DNA of 64,000 nt from the NCBI RefSeq assembly GCF_014204795.1, contig NZ_JACHMB010000001.1, forward strand, positions 3,720,001 through 3,784,000. The letters run 5' to 3'. The stretch is from Nonomuraea jabiensis (GTDB lineage: Bacteria > Actinomycetota > Actinomycetes > Streptosporangiales > Streptosporangiaceae). The notes under the pieces were generated by a model. It ran no database searches and was not told the DNA's origin. It saw nothing but the letters and a program-made list of their open reading frames with translations. The first letter of the stretch is position 1. Each line of letters opens with the position of its first letter. Below are positions 1 through 8,448 of the stretch, piece after piece. The position numbers and the translations under genes were made by a program.

Positions 1-865
1 GCTGGGTCTCCTCCGGCAGCCGTTCGACGGAGTTGAGGATGAGGTCCTGCATGGACTCGGGGAAGGCGCAGTCCTCGCCCTCCAGCATGGCCTCCACGAA
101 CAGCGGGATGCCCTCGCTGCGCTCGTAGACCTTCTCGACCTTGGCGTACTGGGGGACCTCGCCGAGGATGCCGGCCATCTGCTGGGCGACCTCGTCCCGC
201 GACAGGCGGGGCAGGTCGAGCCGGTGCACGCCGCTCACCCTGCCCAGCTCGGCCAGCACCGGCCGGAGCGGATGCTGGCGGTGCAGGTCGTCGGAGCGGT
301 AGGTCATGACGATCAGCACCTGCGGGGCGTGCAGGTTGCGGCTGAGGAAGGCGATGAGATCGCGGCTGGACCTGTCGGCCCAGTGGATGTCCTCGATGAC
401 GAGGACGGTGGGCCGGGAGAGGGCCAGGCGTTCGAGGAGGGTGAGGAACTGCTCGAAGAGCCGGGCGCGGCCGGTGTCGGTCTCCCCGTCGCCGCTCGGC
501 TCGCCGAACTCGGGCAGCAGCCGCGCGAGATCGCGCTCCGCGCCGTCCGGCAGGAGCCCGGCGACGGCCGCGGGGCCCTGCTCCCTGACGAGCTGCCGCA
601 GCGCGGCGGTGAACGGCGCGTAGGCCAGACCCTCCGTGGACAGCTCCACGCAGCCGCCGAACAGCACGTGGGCGCCGCAGCCCTGGCACTGCTCGGCGAA
701 GCGCTGGACGAGCCTGGTCTTGCCGACCCCGGCCTCGCCGCCGAGCAGGACGGCCGTCACCCTGCCTTTTCGTGCCTCGTCGAAGCTTTCAGACAGAGCC
801 GCCAGCTCCTCTTCCCGCCCGACGAAGACGGGACTGACAGAACGTCCCCGCATGTCATCCAGCAT
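1..865 (-). CDS. LuxR-type transcriptional regulator with N-terminal AAA ATPase (LAL family), 3' part outside window
   Basis: The first 288 residues are visible and the frame runs off the left edge, so the C-terminal part is unseen. A Walker A motif (GGEAGVGKTRL) lies at about residues 42-52 and a Walker B-like segment (TVLVIEDIHWADRS) at about 152-165. This arrangement is typical of large LuxR-family ATP-binding regulators (MalT/LAL type), which hydrolyse ATP and bind DNA through a C-terminal helix-turn-helix. The ATG at 865 was chosen because it is the first in-frame start before the conserved VFVGREEEL segment; an ATG at 853 is also possible. The LuxR DNA-binding domain is inferred from the family, not seen; a related AAA-only protein is the alternative. 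Confidence 0.8.
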   Translation of the reverse strand, partial: MLDDMRGRSVSPVFVGREEELAALSESFDEARKGRVTAVLLGGEAGVGKTRLVQRFAEQCQGCGAHVLFGGCVELSTEGLAYAPFTAALRQLVREQGPAAVAGLLPDGAERDLARLLPEFGEPSGDGETDTGRARLFEQFLTLLERLALSRPTVLVIEDIHWADRSSRDLIAFLSRNLHAPQVLIVMTYRSDDLHRQHPLRPVLAELGRVSGVHRLDLPRLSRDEVAQQMAGILGEVPQYAKVEKVYERSEGIPLFVEAMLEGEDCAFPESMQDLILNSVERLPEETQ

Positions 866-921
866 GTCATGCCCGATCGATTGCTTTCGACGCTTTTATG
901 GGGGTCCCTTTACGGGGGTTT

Positions 922-960
922 CGAGGCCCGGCCACGAGGGAGGTGGTGGCCGGGCTCTCG
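922..960 (-). terminator. Strong GC-rich stem-loop between the small ORF and the LAL gene
   Basis: Bases 922-935 and 946-960 form a roughly 14-bp stem with one bulged T and a 10-base loop. It sits just past the stop of the 48-residue ORF on the same strand. There is no clear T-run, which is common for actinomycete terminators. It could also be a processing or attenuation structure ahead of the LAL gene. Confidence 0.5.
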
Positions 961-968
961 TGGGATGG

Positions 969-1115
969 TCATGAGAAACGGAGCTTGCCGAAGACCGAGC
1001 GGCGCTCGGACTTGTTCGCCCTCTCGGCCTCGCGTACCCGCCGGTGCTCGGCGGCGGCCTTGCGGAGCTCGCTCGCCTGGTTCTTCATGAGCTCGTACTC
1101 GATCTCGGGGTGCAT
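969..1115 (-). CDS. Small charged hypothetical protein (48 aa)
   Basis: A 48-residue ORF starts MHPEIEYELMKNQ and ends FGKLRFS. The ribosome binding site AGGAG lies 8 bases before the ATG, which strongly supports translation. The middle is a highly charged Glu/Arg/Ala-rich stretch likely to be a single amphipathic or coiled helix, with no signal peptide or membrane segment. It is separated from the downstream LAL regulator by a stem-loop. I do not recognise a family, and no function is assigned. Confidence 0.7.
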   Translation of the reverse strand: MHPEIEYELMKNQASELRKAAAEHRRVREAERANKSERRSVFGKLRFS

Positions 1116-1268
1116 GGTGTGTCTCCTGAAATTTCGTGCTTCTTCCTGACACCTTTAAGACTCGGTCTAAGGCCCTGCCTGCCACATCGGGTGGATGCCT
1201 TATCTCTGGTACGCCGGCGCGTACGGCATGCCTAAGACCCCCGGGCCGTTCGCCTAAGGCGGTCCGGT

Positions 1269-2243
1269 TTGGAGCTCACGGCCCTGGTCGGCGATGCTGT
1301 GTTGGTGTCAACTGTGACTACCTCGCTCGCGGACGTCGCCTCGTCCGACTCGGCGTTGCGAGCTTTCCTGCACGGCCTGCCCGGGGTTGACCGGGTCGGC
1401 GCGGACCAGCGGGCGGCGATGCTCGGCACCCGTTCGATCAAGACCACCGCCAAGGCACAGGCCATCGACCTGGCCATCTCCATGGTCGACCTGACCACCC
1501 TCGAAGGAGCCGACACCGCCGGCAAGGTGCGGGCGATGTGCGCCAAGGCCGTCCACCCCGGCGGCGACGCTCCCCGGGTGGCGGCCGTGTGCGTCTACCC
1601 CGACCTCGTCGAGGTCGCGGTCCGGGCGCTGGCCGGGACCGGGGTCAAGGTGGCCTCGGTCGCCACCGCCTTCCCCAGCGGCCGTTCCTCGCTGGAGGTC
1701 AAGGTGAGCGACACCGCGCTGGCGGTGGCGGCGGGCGCCGACGAGATCGACATGGTGATCGACCGGGGCGCGTTCCTGTCCGGCCGCTACCTGAAGGTGT
1801 GGGAGGAGATCGCCGCGGTCAAGGCCGCCTGCGGCGGCGCGCACCTGAAGGTGATCCTGGAGACCGGCGAGCTGGCCACCTACGACAACGTGCGGCGCGC
1901 GTCCTGGCTGGCGATGCTGGCCGGCGCCGACTTCATCAAGACCTCCACCGGCAAGGTGGCCCCGGCCGCCACGCTCCCGGTGACGCTGATCATGCTGGAG
2001 GCGGTGCGCGACTTCCGCGACGCGAGCGGCCGTCAGGTGGGCGTCAAGCCCGCGGGCGGCATCCGCACCACCAAGGACGCCATCAAGAACCTGGTGCTGG
2101 TGCACGAGACGGCCGGCGATGACTGGCTGTCGCCGGACTGGTTCCGGCTGGGCGCCTCCTCGCTGCTGAACGATCTGCTGATGCAGCGCCAGAAGCTGGC
2201 CACCGGCCGCTATGCCGGTCCCGACTACTTCACCCTGGACTGA
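1269..2243 (+). CDS. deoC: Deoxyribose-phosphate aldolase
   Basis: This enzyme cleaves 2-deoxyribose 5-phosphate to glyceraldehyde 3-phosphate and acetaldehyde in deoxynucleoside salvage. The class I aldolase signature is present: ADFIKTSTG contains the Schiff-base lysine, VGVKPAGGI the second active-site lysine, and ADEIDMVID the acidic residue. It is the long DeoC form (324 residues from the TTG at 1269, or 312 from the GTG at 1305). TTG 1269 has AAGGCGG about 6 bases upstream, while GTG 1305 gives the more usual N-terminus, so the start is unsettled. The stop overlaps the next gene's ATG (TGATG), so the aldehyde dehydrogenase that follows is probably translationally coupled and may remove the acetaldehyde product. 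Confidence 0.93.
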   Translation: MELTALVGDAVLVSTVTTSLADVASSDSALRAFLHGLPGVDRVGADQRAAMLGTRSIKTTAKAQAIDLAISMVDLTTLEGADTAGKVRAMCAKAVHPGGDAPRVAAVCVYPDLVEVAVRALAGTGVKVASVATAFPSGRSSLEVKVSDTALAVAAGADEIDMVIDRGAFLSGRYLKVWEEIAAVKAACGGAHLKVILETGELATYDNVRRASWLAMLAGADFIKTSTGKVAPAATLPVTLIMLEAVRDFRDASGRQVGVKPAGGIRTTKDAIKNLVLVHETAGDDWLSPDWFRLGASSLLNDLLMQRQKLATGRYAGPDYFTLD

Positions 2244-3670
2244 TGATGGCGATCTTCGAGTACGCCCCCGCGCCCGAGTCGCGCGACATCGTCGACATCA
2301 AGGCGTCGTACGGGCTGTTCATCGACGGCGAGTTCGTCGACGGCTCCGGCACCCCGTTCAAGACGATCAACCCCGCGACCGAGGAGACACTGGCCGAGGT
2401 CGCCACCGCCTCCTCCGACGACGTCGACCGCGCCGTGCAGGCCGCCCGTAAGGCGTTCGGCGCCTGGAGCGCGCTGCCCGGCGCGGAGCGGGCCAAGTAT
2501 CTGTTCCGGATCGCGCGGATCATCCAGGAGCGGGCCCGCGAGCTGGCGGTGCTGGAGTCCCTCGACAACGGCAAGCCGATCCGCGAGTCGCGCGATGTGG
2601 ACGTGCCGCTGGTGGCGGCGCACTTCTTCTACTACGCGGGCTGGGCCGACAAGCTCGAATACGCGGGGTTCGGCACCAAGCCGCTCGGCGTGGCGGGGCA
2701 GGTGATCCCGTGGAACTTCCCGCTGCTGATGCTGGCCTGGAAGATCGCGCCGGCGTTGGCGTGCGGGAACACGGTGGTGCTCAAGCCGGCCGAGACGACG
2801 CCGCTGACCGCGTTGTGGTTCGCCGAGATCTGCCGGCAGGCCGACCTGCCGCCCGGCGTGGTGAACATCGTGACCGGCGCGGGCGAGACCGGCGCGGCGG
2901 TGGTGGGCCACCCCGACGTGGACAAGGTGGCCTTCACCGGCTCGACCGAGGTCGGCCGTCTGATCGCGCGGGCGGTGGCGGGCACGGACAAGAAGCTGAC
3001 CTTGGAGCTGGGCGGCAAGGCGGCCAACATCGTGTTCGCCGACGCCGCGATCGATCAGGCGGTGGAGGGGATCGTCAACGGGATCTTCTTCAACCAGGGT
3101 CACGTGTGCTGCGCCGGATCGCGCCTGCTGGTCCAGGAGTCGGTGCAGGAGGAGCTGCTGGCGGCGTTGAAGCGGCGGCTGGGCACGCTGCGGGTGGGCG
3201 ACCCGCTGGACAAGAACACCGACGTCGGCGCGATCAACTCGGCCGAGCAGCTCGCCAAGATCCGGGAGCTGTCGCAGATCGGAGAGTCGGAGGGCGCCGA
3301 GCGCTGGTCGCCGGCGTGCGAGTTGCCCGAGCGGGGGTTCTGGTTCCCGCCCACGATCTTCACGGGGGTGGCCCAGTCGCACACGATCGCCCGGGACGAG
3401 ATCTTCGGTCCGGTGTTGTCGGTGCTGACCTTCCGGACCCCGGCCGAGGCCGTGGAGAAGGCCAACAACACCCCATACGGGCTCTCGGCCGGCATCTGGA
3501 CCGAGAAGGGCTCACGCATCCTGTGGATGGCCGACAAGCTGCGGGCCGGGGTCGTCTGGGCCAACACGTTCAACAAGTTCGACCCGGCCTCGCCGTTCGG
3601 TGGTTACAAGGAGTCCGGATACGGCCGCGAGGGCGGTCTGCACGGATTGGAGGCCTACCTTGACGTGTGA
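2243..3670 (+). CDS. NAD(P)-dependent aldehyde dehydrogenase
   Basis: A full-length (475 aa) aldehyde dehydrogenase that oxidises an aldehyde to the acid in the cytoplasm. Visible motifs are the cofactor-binding IPWNFPLLM, VVLKPAE and FTGSTEVG, the general base in LELGGK, and the catalytic cysteine in NQGHVCCAGSR. Its start overlaps the deoC stop by one base, so it belongs to the deoC operon. Acetaldehyde from the DeoC reaction is a plausible substrate (inference from context). The protein ends GLEAYLDV, as expected for the family, so it is complete. Confidence 0.93.
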   Translation: MMAIFEYAPAPESRDIVDIKASYGLFIDGEFVDGSGTPFKTINPATEETLAEVATASSDDVDRAVQAARKAFGAWSALPGAERAKYLFRIARIIQERARELAVLESLDNGKPIRESRDVDVPLVAAHFFYYAGWADKLEYAGFGTKPLGVAGQVIPWNFPLLMLAWKIAPALACGNTVVLKPAETTPLTALWFAEICRQADLPPGVVNIVTGAGETGAAVVGHPDVDKVAFTGSTEVGRLIARAVAGTDKKLTLELGGKAANIVFADAAIDQAVEGIVNGIFFNQGHVCCAGSRLLVQESVQEELLAALKRRLGTLRVGDPLDKNTDVGAINSAEQLAKIRELSQIGESEGAERWSPACELPERGFWFPPTIFTGVAQSHTIARDEIFGPVLSVLTFRTPAEAVEKANNTPYGLSAGIWTEKGSRILWMADKLRAGVVWANTFNKFDPASPFGGYKESGYGREGGLHGLEAYLDV

Positions 3671-3849
3671 GCATCGCCGTCCCCGCCGCGCCAGGCGGCG
3701 GGCGCAGGCCACCAGGGGTCACGCCTTCGCCCGGGCCGGGCGGCCCGTACGCACCGGCTGGTACGCCCACCGCTGCGGCGTGAGCCGGTGCGGCCAGGTC
3801 TTCGTGCCGGTCCAGATGTCGCAGGAGTCCACGTGGAGGGGGCGGGGCG

Positions 3850-4695
3850 ATGAGTAGGTTGTCCGTCAGAAAGACCTACAAGCTGTTCATCGGAGGGGCG
3901 TTCCCGCGCTCGGAGAGTGGGAGGTCCTACCCCGTGACCTCGGCCAAGGGCGAATTCCTCGCCAACGCGTCCCGCGCCTCGCGCAAGGACGCCCGCGACG
4001 CCGTGGTGGCCGCGCGCAAGGCGTTCCCCGGCTGGTCGGGTGCCACCGCCTACAACCGGGGGCAGATCCTCTACCGGGTCGCCGAGATGCTGGAGGGCCG
4101 CCGCGCCCAGTTCGCCGAGGAGCTCGGCGGCGGCAAGAAGGCGGCGCTGGAGCAGGTGGACGCCGCGATCGACCGGCTCGTCTGGTACGCGGGGTGGTCC
4201 GACAAGATCGCCGCCGTGCACGGCGCGGCCAATCCGGTCGCGGGCCCGTACTTCAACCTGTCCACGCCCGAGCCGACCGGCGTGGTGGCCGTGATCGCGC
4301 CCGCCGACCCGCTGCTCGGGCTGGTGTCGGTGGTCGCGCCCGTGATCGTGACCGGCAACACGTGCGTCGTCGTGGCGTCCGAGCGCGCGCCGCTCGCGTC
4401 GATCACGCTGGCGGAGGTCCTGGCCACGTCCGACCTGCCCGGGGGCGTGGTGAACGTCCTCACCGGGCACCAGGCCGAGCTGGCGCCCTGGCTGGCGGCG
4501 CACATGGACGTCAACGGGCTGGACCTGACCGGGGTCGAGGACGCCGACCTGGCGCTGAGCTGCGAGCAGGCGGCGGCGGAGAACCTCAAGCGCGTCCTGC
4601 GCCCCTCCCGGCAGGACTGGGCGGCCGACCCGGGGACCGGCCGGATGACGCGGTTCCTGGAGACCAAGACCGTCTGGCATCCGGTCGGGATCTGA
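3850..4695 (+). CDS. Aldehyde dehydrogenase-family protein lacking the catalytic domain
   Basis: The 281 residues align with only the N-terminal, NAD-binding half of aldehyde dehydrogenases: IGGAFPRSESGR, AARKAFPGWSG, YRVAEMLEGR, VVNVLTG. The usual PWNFPL motif is replaced by APADPLLG. After the position of FTGS (here LDLTGVED) the protein skips to a short tail, so the catalytic cysteine domain is absent. It is the third gene of the deoC group, 180 bases after the full-length enzyme. An oligomerisation or regulatory partner, or a decaying copy, are the options. The reading frame is clean and has high-GC coding bias, so I call it intact rather than a pseudogene. Confidence 0.75.
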   Translation: MSRLSVRKTYKLFIGGAFPRSESGRSYPVTSAKGEFLANASRASRKDARDAVVAARKAFPGWSGATAYNRGQILYRVAEMLEGRRAQFAEELGGGKKAALEQVDAAIDRLVWYAGWSDKIAAVHGAANPVAGPYFNLSTPEPTGVVAVIAPADPLLGLVSVVAPVIVTGNTCVVVASERAPLASITLAEVLATSDLPGGVVNVLTGHQAELAPWLAAHMDVNGLDLTGVEDADLALSCEQAAAENLKRVLRPSRQDWAADPGTGRMTRFLETKTVWHPVGI

Positions 4696-4708
4696 GCACG
4701 GCACCTCG

Positions 4709-5527
4709 ATGAGTCTCGGTGAGTTCCTCCGGGCCCGGCGCGCCCGGCTTCAGCCCCAGGACGTGGGGCTGGGGCCGGGGGTCCGGCACCGGCGCGTGGC
4801 GGGGCTGCGCAGGGAGGAGCTGGCGCCGCTGGCGGGCCTGAGCGTCGGCTACTACACCCGGCTGGAGCAGGGGCAGAGCCCGAACGTCTCCGACGAGGTG
4901 CTCGACTCGCTCGCCCGCGCGCTGCGGCTGGACGACGACGAGCGGGCCCACCTGCACCGCCTGGCCCGCGCCGTCCGGTCCCGCCCGCCGGTCGGCCCGG
5001 AGCTGCTCAGGCCCGGGATCAGGCGCATGGTCGAGTCGTTCACCGAGGTGCCGGCCTGGGCGGTGGGCCGGCGCGCCGACGTGCTGGCCTGGAACCGGCT
5101 CGCGCACGCGCTGTTCACCCCGCACCTGGACTTCGACGCGCCGGAGCGCGAGCCGCGCCCGAACTTCGCCCGCATGGACTTCCTCGACCCCCGCTCCCGC
5201 GACCTCTACGTCGACTGGGAGGGCAAGGCCCTGGACGACATCGCGTACCTGCAGGTGTCGCTCGGCAAGTTCCCCGGCGACGAGGGGCTGCGCGCGCTGG
5301 TGGACGAGCTGGCGGCGGGGAGCGCCGAGTTCAGGGCCATGTGGACGCGGCATCCGGTGAGCAACTGCGCCTCCATCTCGCGCGGCTACCGCCATCCCGA
5401 GCTGGGCGTCGTCACGCTCACCTCCGAGCTGCTGCGTACACCCGACGACGAGGGGCAGGGCGTGGTGCTCTTCCAGCCGGAGCCCGGCTCGGAGGAGCCC
5501 CTCAGACGGCTGCTGCGGCAGGGGTAG
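4709..5527 (+). CDS. XRE-family regulator with MmyB-like ligand-binding domain
   Basis: The N-terminal helix-turn-helix (about residues 8-75) contains RRVAGLRREELAPLAGLSVGYYTRLEQGQ, split here as the characteristic REELA and YYTRLEQG motifs of the MmyB group. Residues from about 95 to 265 form the MmyB-type PAS-like ligand domain (VLAWNRLAHAL, ...HPELGVVTL). Such regulators in actinomycetes usually repress a neighbouring exporter or oxidoreductase and respond to small hydrophobic ligands. The gene is convergent with, and overlaps by 26 bases, the DHA2 exporter gene, which is the most likely target (inference). Confidence 0.88.
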   Translation: MSLGEFLRARRARLQPQDVGLGPGVRHRRVAGLRREELAPLAGLSVGYYTRLEQGQSPNVSDEVLDSLARALRLDDDERAHLHRLARAVRSRPPVGPELLRPGIRRMVESFTEVPAWAVGRRADVLAWNRLAHALFTPHLDFDAPEREPRPNFARMDFLDPRSRDLYVDWEGKALDDIAYLQVSLGKFPGDEGLRALVDELAAGSAEFRAMWTRHPVSNCASISRGYRHPELGVVTLTSELLRTPDDEGQGVVLFQPEPGSEEPLRRLLRQG

Positions 5528-6839
5528 CGCGGCGCAGCAGCAGGGCGCCGCCGGCCGCCCCGAGCAGGGCGACCGCCCCCGCCACCACGAACGCCGCGTG
5601 CAGGCCCGCCAGCAGCTCGGCGTACGCCGACGCGACGGCGGTCAGCCCGGCCACCCCGATCGCCCCCACGAACGTCGGCATCTGCGCGAGGCTGCCCGCC
5701 ACCCCCTGGTCGGCCGGGTCGAGCCCGGACGTGATCGTCGTGATCGCGGCCACCACGGTCAGCACGTGACCGAAGCCCATCGCCGCCGAGGTGGCCAGCA
5801 GCACCCCCAGCCCTCCCGAGGCGGGCAGGAACACCATCGCCGCCGTCCCCACGGCCTGCGTCGTCAGGCCGGCTGCCACGGCCGCGGGCACGCCGTACGC
5901 GCCGATCAGCCGGGCCGCCAGACCGCCCGCGACCAGGGCGGCCACGCCCTCGCCGAGAAAACCGAGCCCCGTCCCCAGCGCGGACCAGCCGAGCACGTCC
6001 TGCATGTAGACGCTCAGCAGCAGCGTCGCCCCGCCGCACATGCCGAACGTCACCAGCGCCACCGCCATCCCCCACTTCACCGTCGGCCGGCGCAGCAGCC
6101 GCGGCGGCACCAGCGGGGCGGCGTGCCTGGCCTCGACGACGAGGAACGCCCCCAGCAGCAGCACGGCCGCCGCGACGCCGGCCCACGCGAGCGTAGAGAT
6201 GCCGTAGACCAGGGCGAACAGCCCGGCGCTCGCCAGCACGGCCCCCGGCACGTCCAGCCGTACGGCGCTCCTGCCGGAGTCGCCGGGGAGCACGGCGAAC
6301 GCGCCCGCCAGCACGACCACGCCGATCCCCACCAGGATGAGCATGGTCCAGCGCCAGCTCAGCCCGCTGGTGACCAGGCCGCCGCCGATGGTCCCGGCCA
6401 CGAAACCGAGCGAGAGCAGCGCCCCGTTGACGCCCATCGCCCTCGTGCGCTTCGGGCCCTCGGCGAAGGCCGTGGTCATGAGGGCCAGCGCGGTCGGGCC
6501 GATCATGGCCGCCGCCACGCCCTGACCGGCCCTGGCGCCGACCAGCACCCCGGGCACCGGAGCCAGGGCCGCCAGCAGGGAGAACCCGGTGAACGCCGTC
6601 ACGCCGGCCGCGAACAGCCTGCGCCGCCCCACCACGTCCGACACCCGCCCGAACAGCGGCATCAACGCGGCCGTCGGCAGCAGGCAGGCCGTCACCACCC
6701 ACTGCAGGTCGCCCCGCGTGGCGAAACCCAGATCCCGGCCGAGCTCGGGGAGCGCGACCGTGATGATCGAATAATCCAGACCTGTCATGAACGTCGCGCC
6801 GCACAGCGTGACGAGCACGAGCCATTCACGTGTGTTCAT
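5502..6839 (-). CDS. MFS drug-efflux transporter, DHA2 family
   Basis: A 445-residue inner-membrane protein with about 14 predicted hydrophobic segments. The N-terminal MTGLDYSIITVALPELG and the loop GRVSDVVGRRRLF are the DHA2-type major facilitator signatures for proton-driven drug export. The ATG at 6839 (MNTREWL) was chosen because it begins right before the first membrane helix; the 33 upstream codons are rich in Pro, Arg and Cys and unlike a transporter leader. An inverted repeat at 6889-6909 lies in its promoter region. The 3' end overlaps the MmyB regulator tail-to-tail. Confidence 0.9.
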   Translation of the reverse strand: MNTREWLVLVTLCGATFMTGLDYSIITVALPELGRDLGFATRGDLQWVVTACLLPTAALMPLFGRVSDVVGRRRLFAAGVTAFTGFSLLAALAPVPGVLVGARAGQGVAAAMIGPTALALMTTAFAEGPKRTRAMGVNGALLSLGFVAGTIGGGLVTSGLSWRWTMLILVGIGVVVLAGAFAVLPGDSGRSAVRLDVPGAVLASAGLFALVYGISTLAWAGVAAAVLLLGAFLVVEARHAAPLVPPRLLRRPTVKWGMAVALVTFGMCGGATLLLSVYMQDVLGWSALGTGLGFLGEGVAALVAGGLAARLIGAYGVPAAVAAGLTTQAVGTAAMVFLPASGGLGVLLATSAAMGFGHVLTVVAAITTITSGLDPADQGVAGSLAQMPTFVGAIGVAGLTAVASAYAELLAGLHAAFVVAGAVALLGAAGGALLLRRATPAAAAV

Positions 6840-6888
6840 GCGGACCAGGCTGCGGCACGGCCCGCACGCCGGCCAGCGCCCCGTTGGA

Positions 6889-6909
6889 GGTACACCTGCC
6901 AGGTGCACC
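6889..6909 (-). promoter_or_regulatory. Inverted repeat upstream of the DHA2 exporter (candidate operator)
   Basis: The arms GGTACACCTG and CAGGTGCACC are separated by a single C and match at 9 of 10 positions. The centre lies about 60 bases upstream of the exporter ATG at 6839. The binding protein is unknown; the adjacent MmyB-type regulator is the obvious candidate. Confidence 0.5.
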
Positions 6910-6944
6910 CCCAGTGACTCAGAACAGCGACCCGGCACAGCGGC

Positions 6945-8402
6945 TCAGAACGCGAAGCCGGGCGGCCTGACCGGGGGGTGGGCGGCCTGGAGCTGGGCGG
7001 CCAGGCCGAGGAGGTGGGGTTCGCCGCCGGGCGGGGCGACGATCTGGACGCCGATGGGCAGCGCGGTGGAGTGCGTGGCCAGGGGGACCGTGATGGCGGG
7101 CCAGCCGCACATGTTCCAGGGGCCGGTGGCAGGGGCGTACCTGAGGTTGGCCAGCGCGTTGCGGACGAAGCCGCGCTCGCCCCAGCGCTCGGCCTTCGGC
7201 GGGACGGCGGCCAGGGCGGGCGTGATCAGCACGTCGGCGTCCCCGAACCACTGGTCGGCGCCGTAGCCGCTCCAGCGCTCCCGCCCGCGCACGCCGTCGA
7301 GCTTGAGCGCGGCGAGCACCCGGCCCGCGCGGGCGAGCCCGCGGGTGCGGCGTTCGAGCCGGCGCCGGTCCAGACCGTCGGCCGACGCGGCGGCCCTGGT
7401 GAGCCAGGTGGCGATCGTGGCGGGGCCGAGCCAGGCGGGCAGCCTGTCGCGGTGCTCGACCACCGTGTGCCCGGCCTGGCGCAGCGTCTCCGCCGCCCCG
7501 CGCACCGCGGCCTGGAACTCCCTGTCCACGGGCAGGCCGACGGGCAGCGGCTGGGGCGCGTACGCCACCCGCAGGTCGAACGGCTCGGGGCTGTCCGGGG
7601 GCGGCTGCGGCTCCCAGATCTCGTCGTCGTCCGCCCAGACCGAGCGGAGCATGGGTGGCCGCGGCTCGACCCGCCGGCCGCCGCGCCACGACTCGGCCAG
7701 CGCCGGGTCGGCGGCCAGCACGGACAGCGCCAGCGCCAGGTCGGACGCGGTCGTGGCCAGGGGGCCGTTCTCCGTCAGCCCGTCCCAGTGGTCGGTCGGC
7801 GGGGGCACGAGCCCGGTGCCGGGCTTGACGGCCAGCACGCCGCAGCAGGCGGCCGGGATGCGCAGCGAGCCCATGCCGTCGTTGCCCAGCGCCAATGGCA
7901 CCATGCCCGCCGCCACGGCCGCGGCGCTGCCCGACGACGACCCGCCGGCCGTCCTGGCCAGGTTCCAGGGATTGCGGACGATGCCGTACGCGCTGTCGCC
8001 GAGCGCGACGAGCCCCAGCTCAGGCAGGTTCGTCAGGCCGACGACCACCGCGCCCGCGGCCCGCAGGCGCGCCACCGTCACGTGGTCCTCCGGCGCGGGC
8101 GCGTCCGCCGTGACCGCGGACCCGCCCCGGGTGGCCTCGCCCGCCACCTCCAGGTTGTCCTTCACCGCCACCGGCACGCCGGCCAGCGGCAGCTCCGCCA
8201 GGTCGCGCCGTTTCTGTACGGCCTGCGCCTCCTCCACGGCCTGCTCCCTGACCCGGCGGAACGCCCCTACTCTGGAATCCCGCTCCGAGATGGCGTGAAG
8301 GTGCTCCTCGACGACGGTCGTGGCCGTGACGTCCCCGCGCCGGACGGCCGTCGCGATCTCGATGGCGGACCTGCCTGCCCACAACATGACTAGAGTCTGC
8401 AT
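6945..8402 (-). CDS. Amidase (amidase signature family)
   Basis: The 485-residue protein carries the amidase-signature Ser-cisSer-Lys machinery. The lysine is in GVPVAVKDN, and the serine-rich signature is AGGSSSGSAAAVAAG at about residues 155-170. The family hydrolyses carboxamides to acid and ammonia; the substrate cannot be told. The ATG at 8402 (MQTLVML) is preferred over a longer ORF that begins in the divergent promoter region; an ATG at 8387 is also possible. It is divergent from the threonine-synthase-like gene, with starts only about 45 bases apart. Confidence 0.88.
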   Translation of the reverse strand: MQTLVMLWAGRSAIEIATAVRRGDVTATTVVEEHLHAISERDSRVGAFRRVREQAVEEAQAVQKRRDLAELPLAGVPVAVKDNLEVAGEATRGGSAVTADAPAPEDHVTVARLRAAGAVVVGLTNLPELGLVALGDSAYGIVRNPWNLARTAGGSSSGSAAAVAAGMVPLALGNDGMGSLRIPAACCGVLAVKPGTGLVPPPTDHWDGLTENGPLATTASDLALALSVLAADPALAESWRGGRRVEPRPPMLRSVWADDDEIWEPQPPPDSPEPFDLRVAYAPQPLPVGLPVDREFQAAVRGAAETLRQAGHTVVEHRDRLPAWLGPATIATWLTRAAASADGLDRRRLERRTRGLARAGRVLAALKLDGVRGRERWSGYGADQWFGDADVLITPALAAVPPKAERWGERGFVRNALANLRYAPATGPWNMCGWPAITVPLATHSTALPIGVQIVAPPGGEPHLLGLAAQLQAAHPPVRPPGFAF

Positions 8403-8448
8403 CCTGGCGGCGCGGGTAGATAGGGGCGCCTCGATAGGGTCGATACAC

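Noticed and set aside
224..1090. Long plus-strand frame opposite the LAL regulator
   Set aside because: Its translation is rich in Gly, Ala and Arg with no motif, and the opposite strand carries Walker motifs with normal coding bias.
1116..1268. Short inverted motifs (TAAGAC/GTCTAA, CGCC/GGCG) before deoC
   Set aside because: Arms of four to six bases with mismatches in GC-rich DNA are expected by chance.
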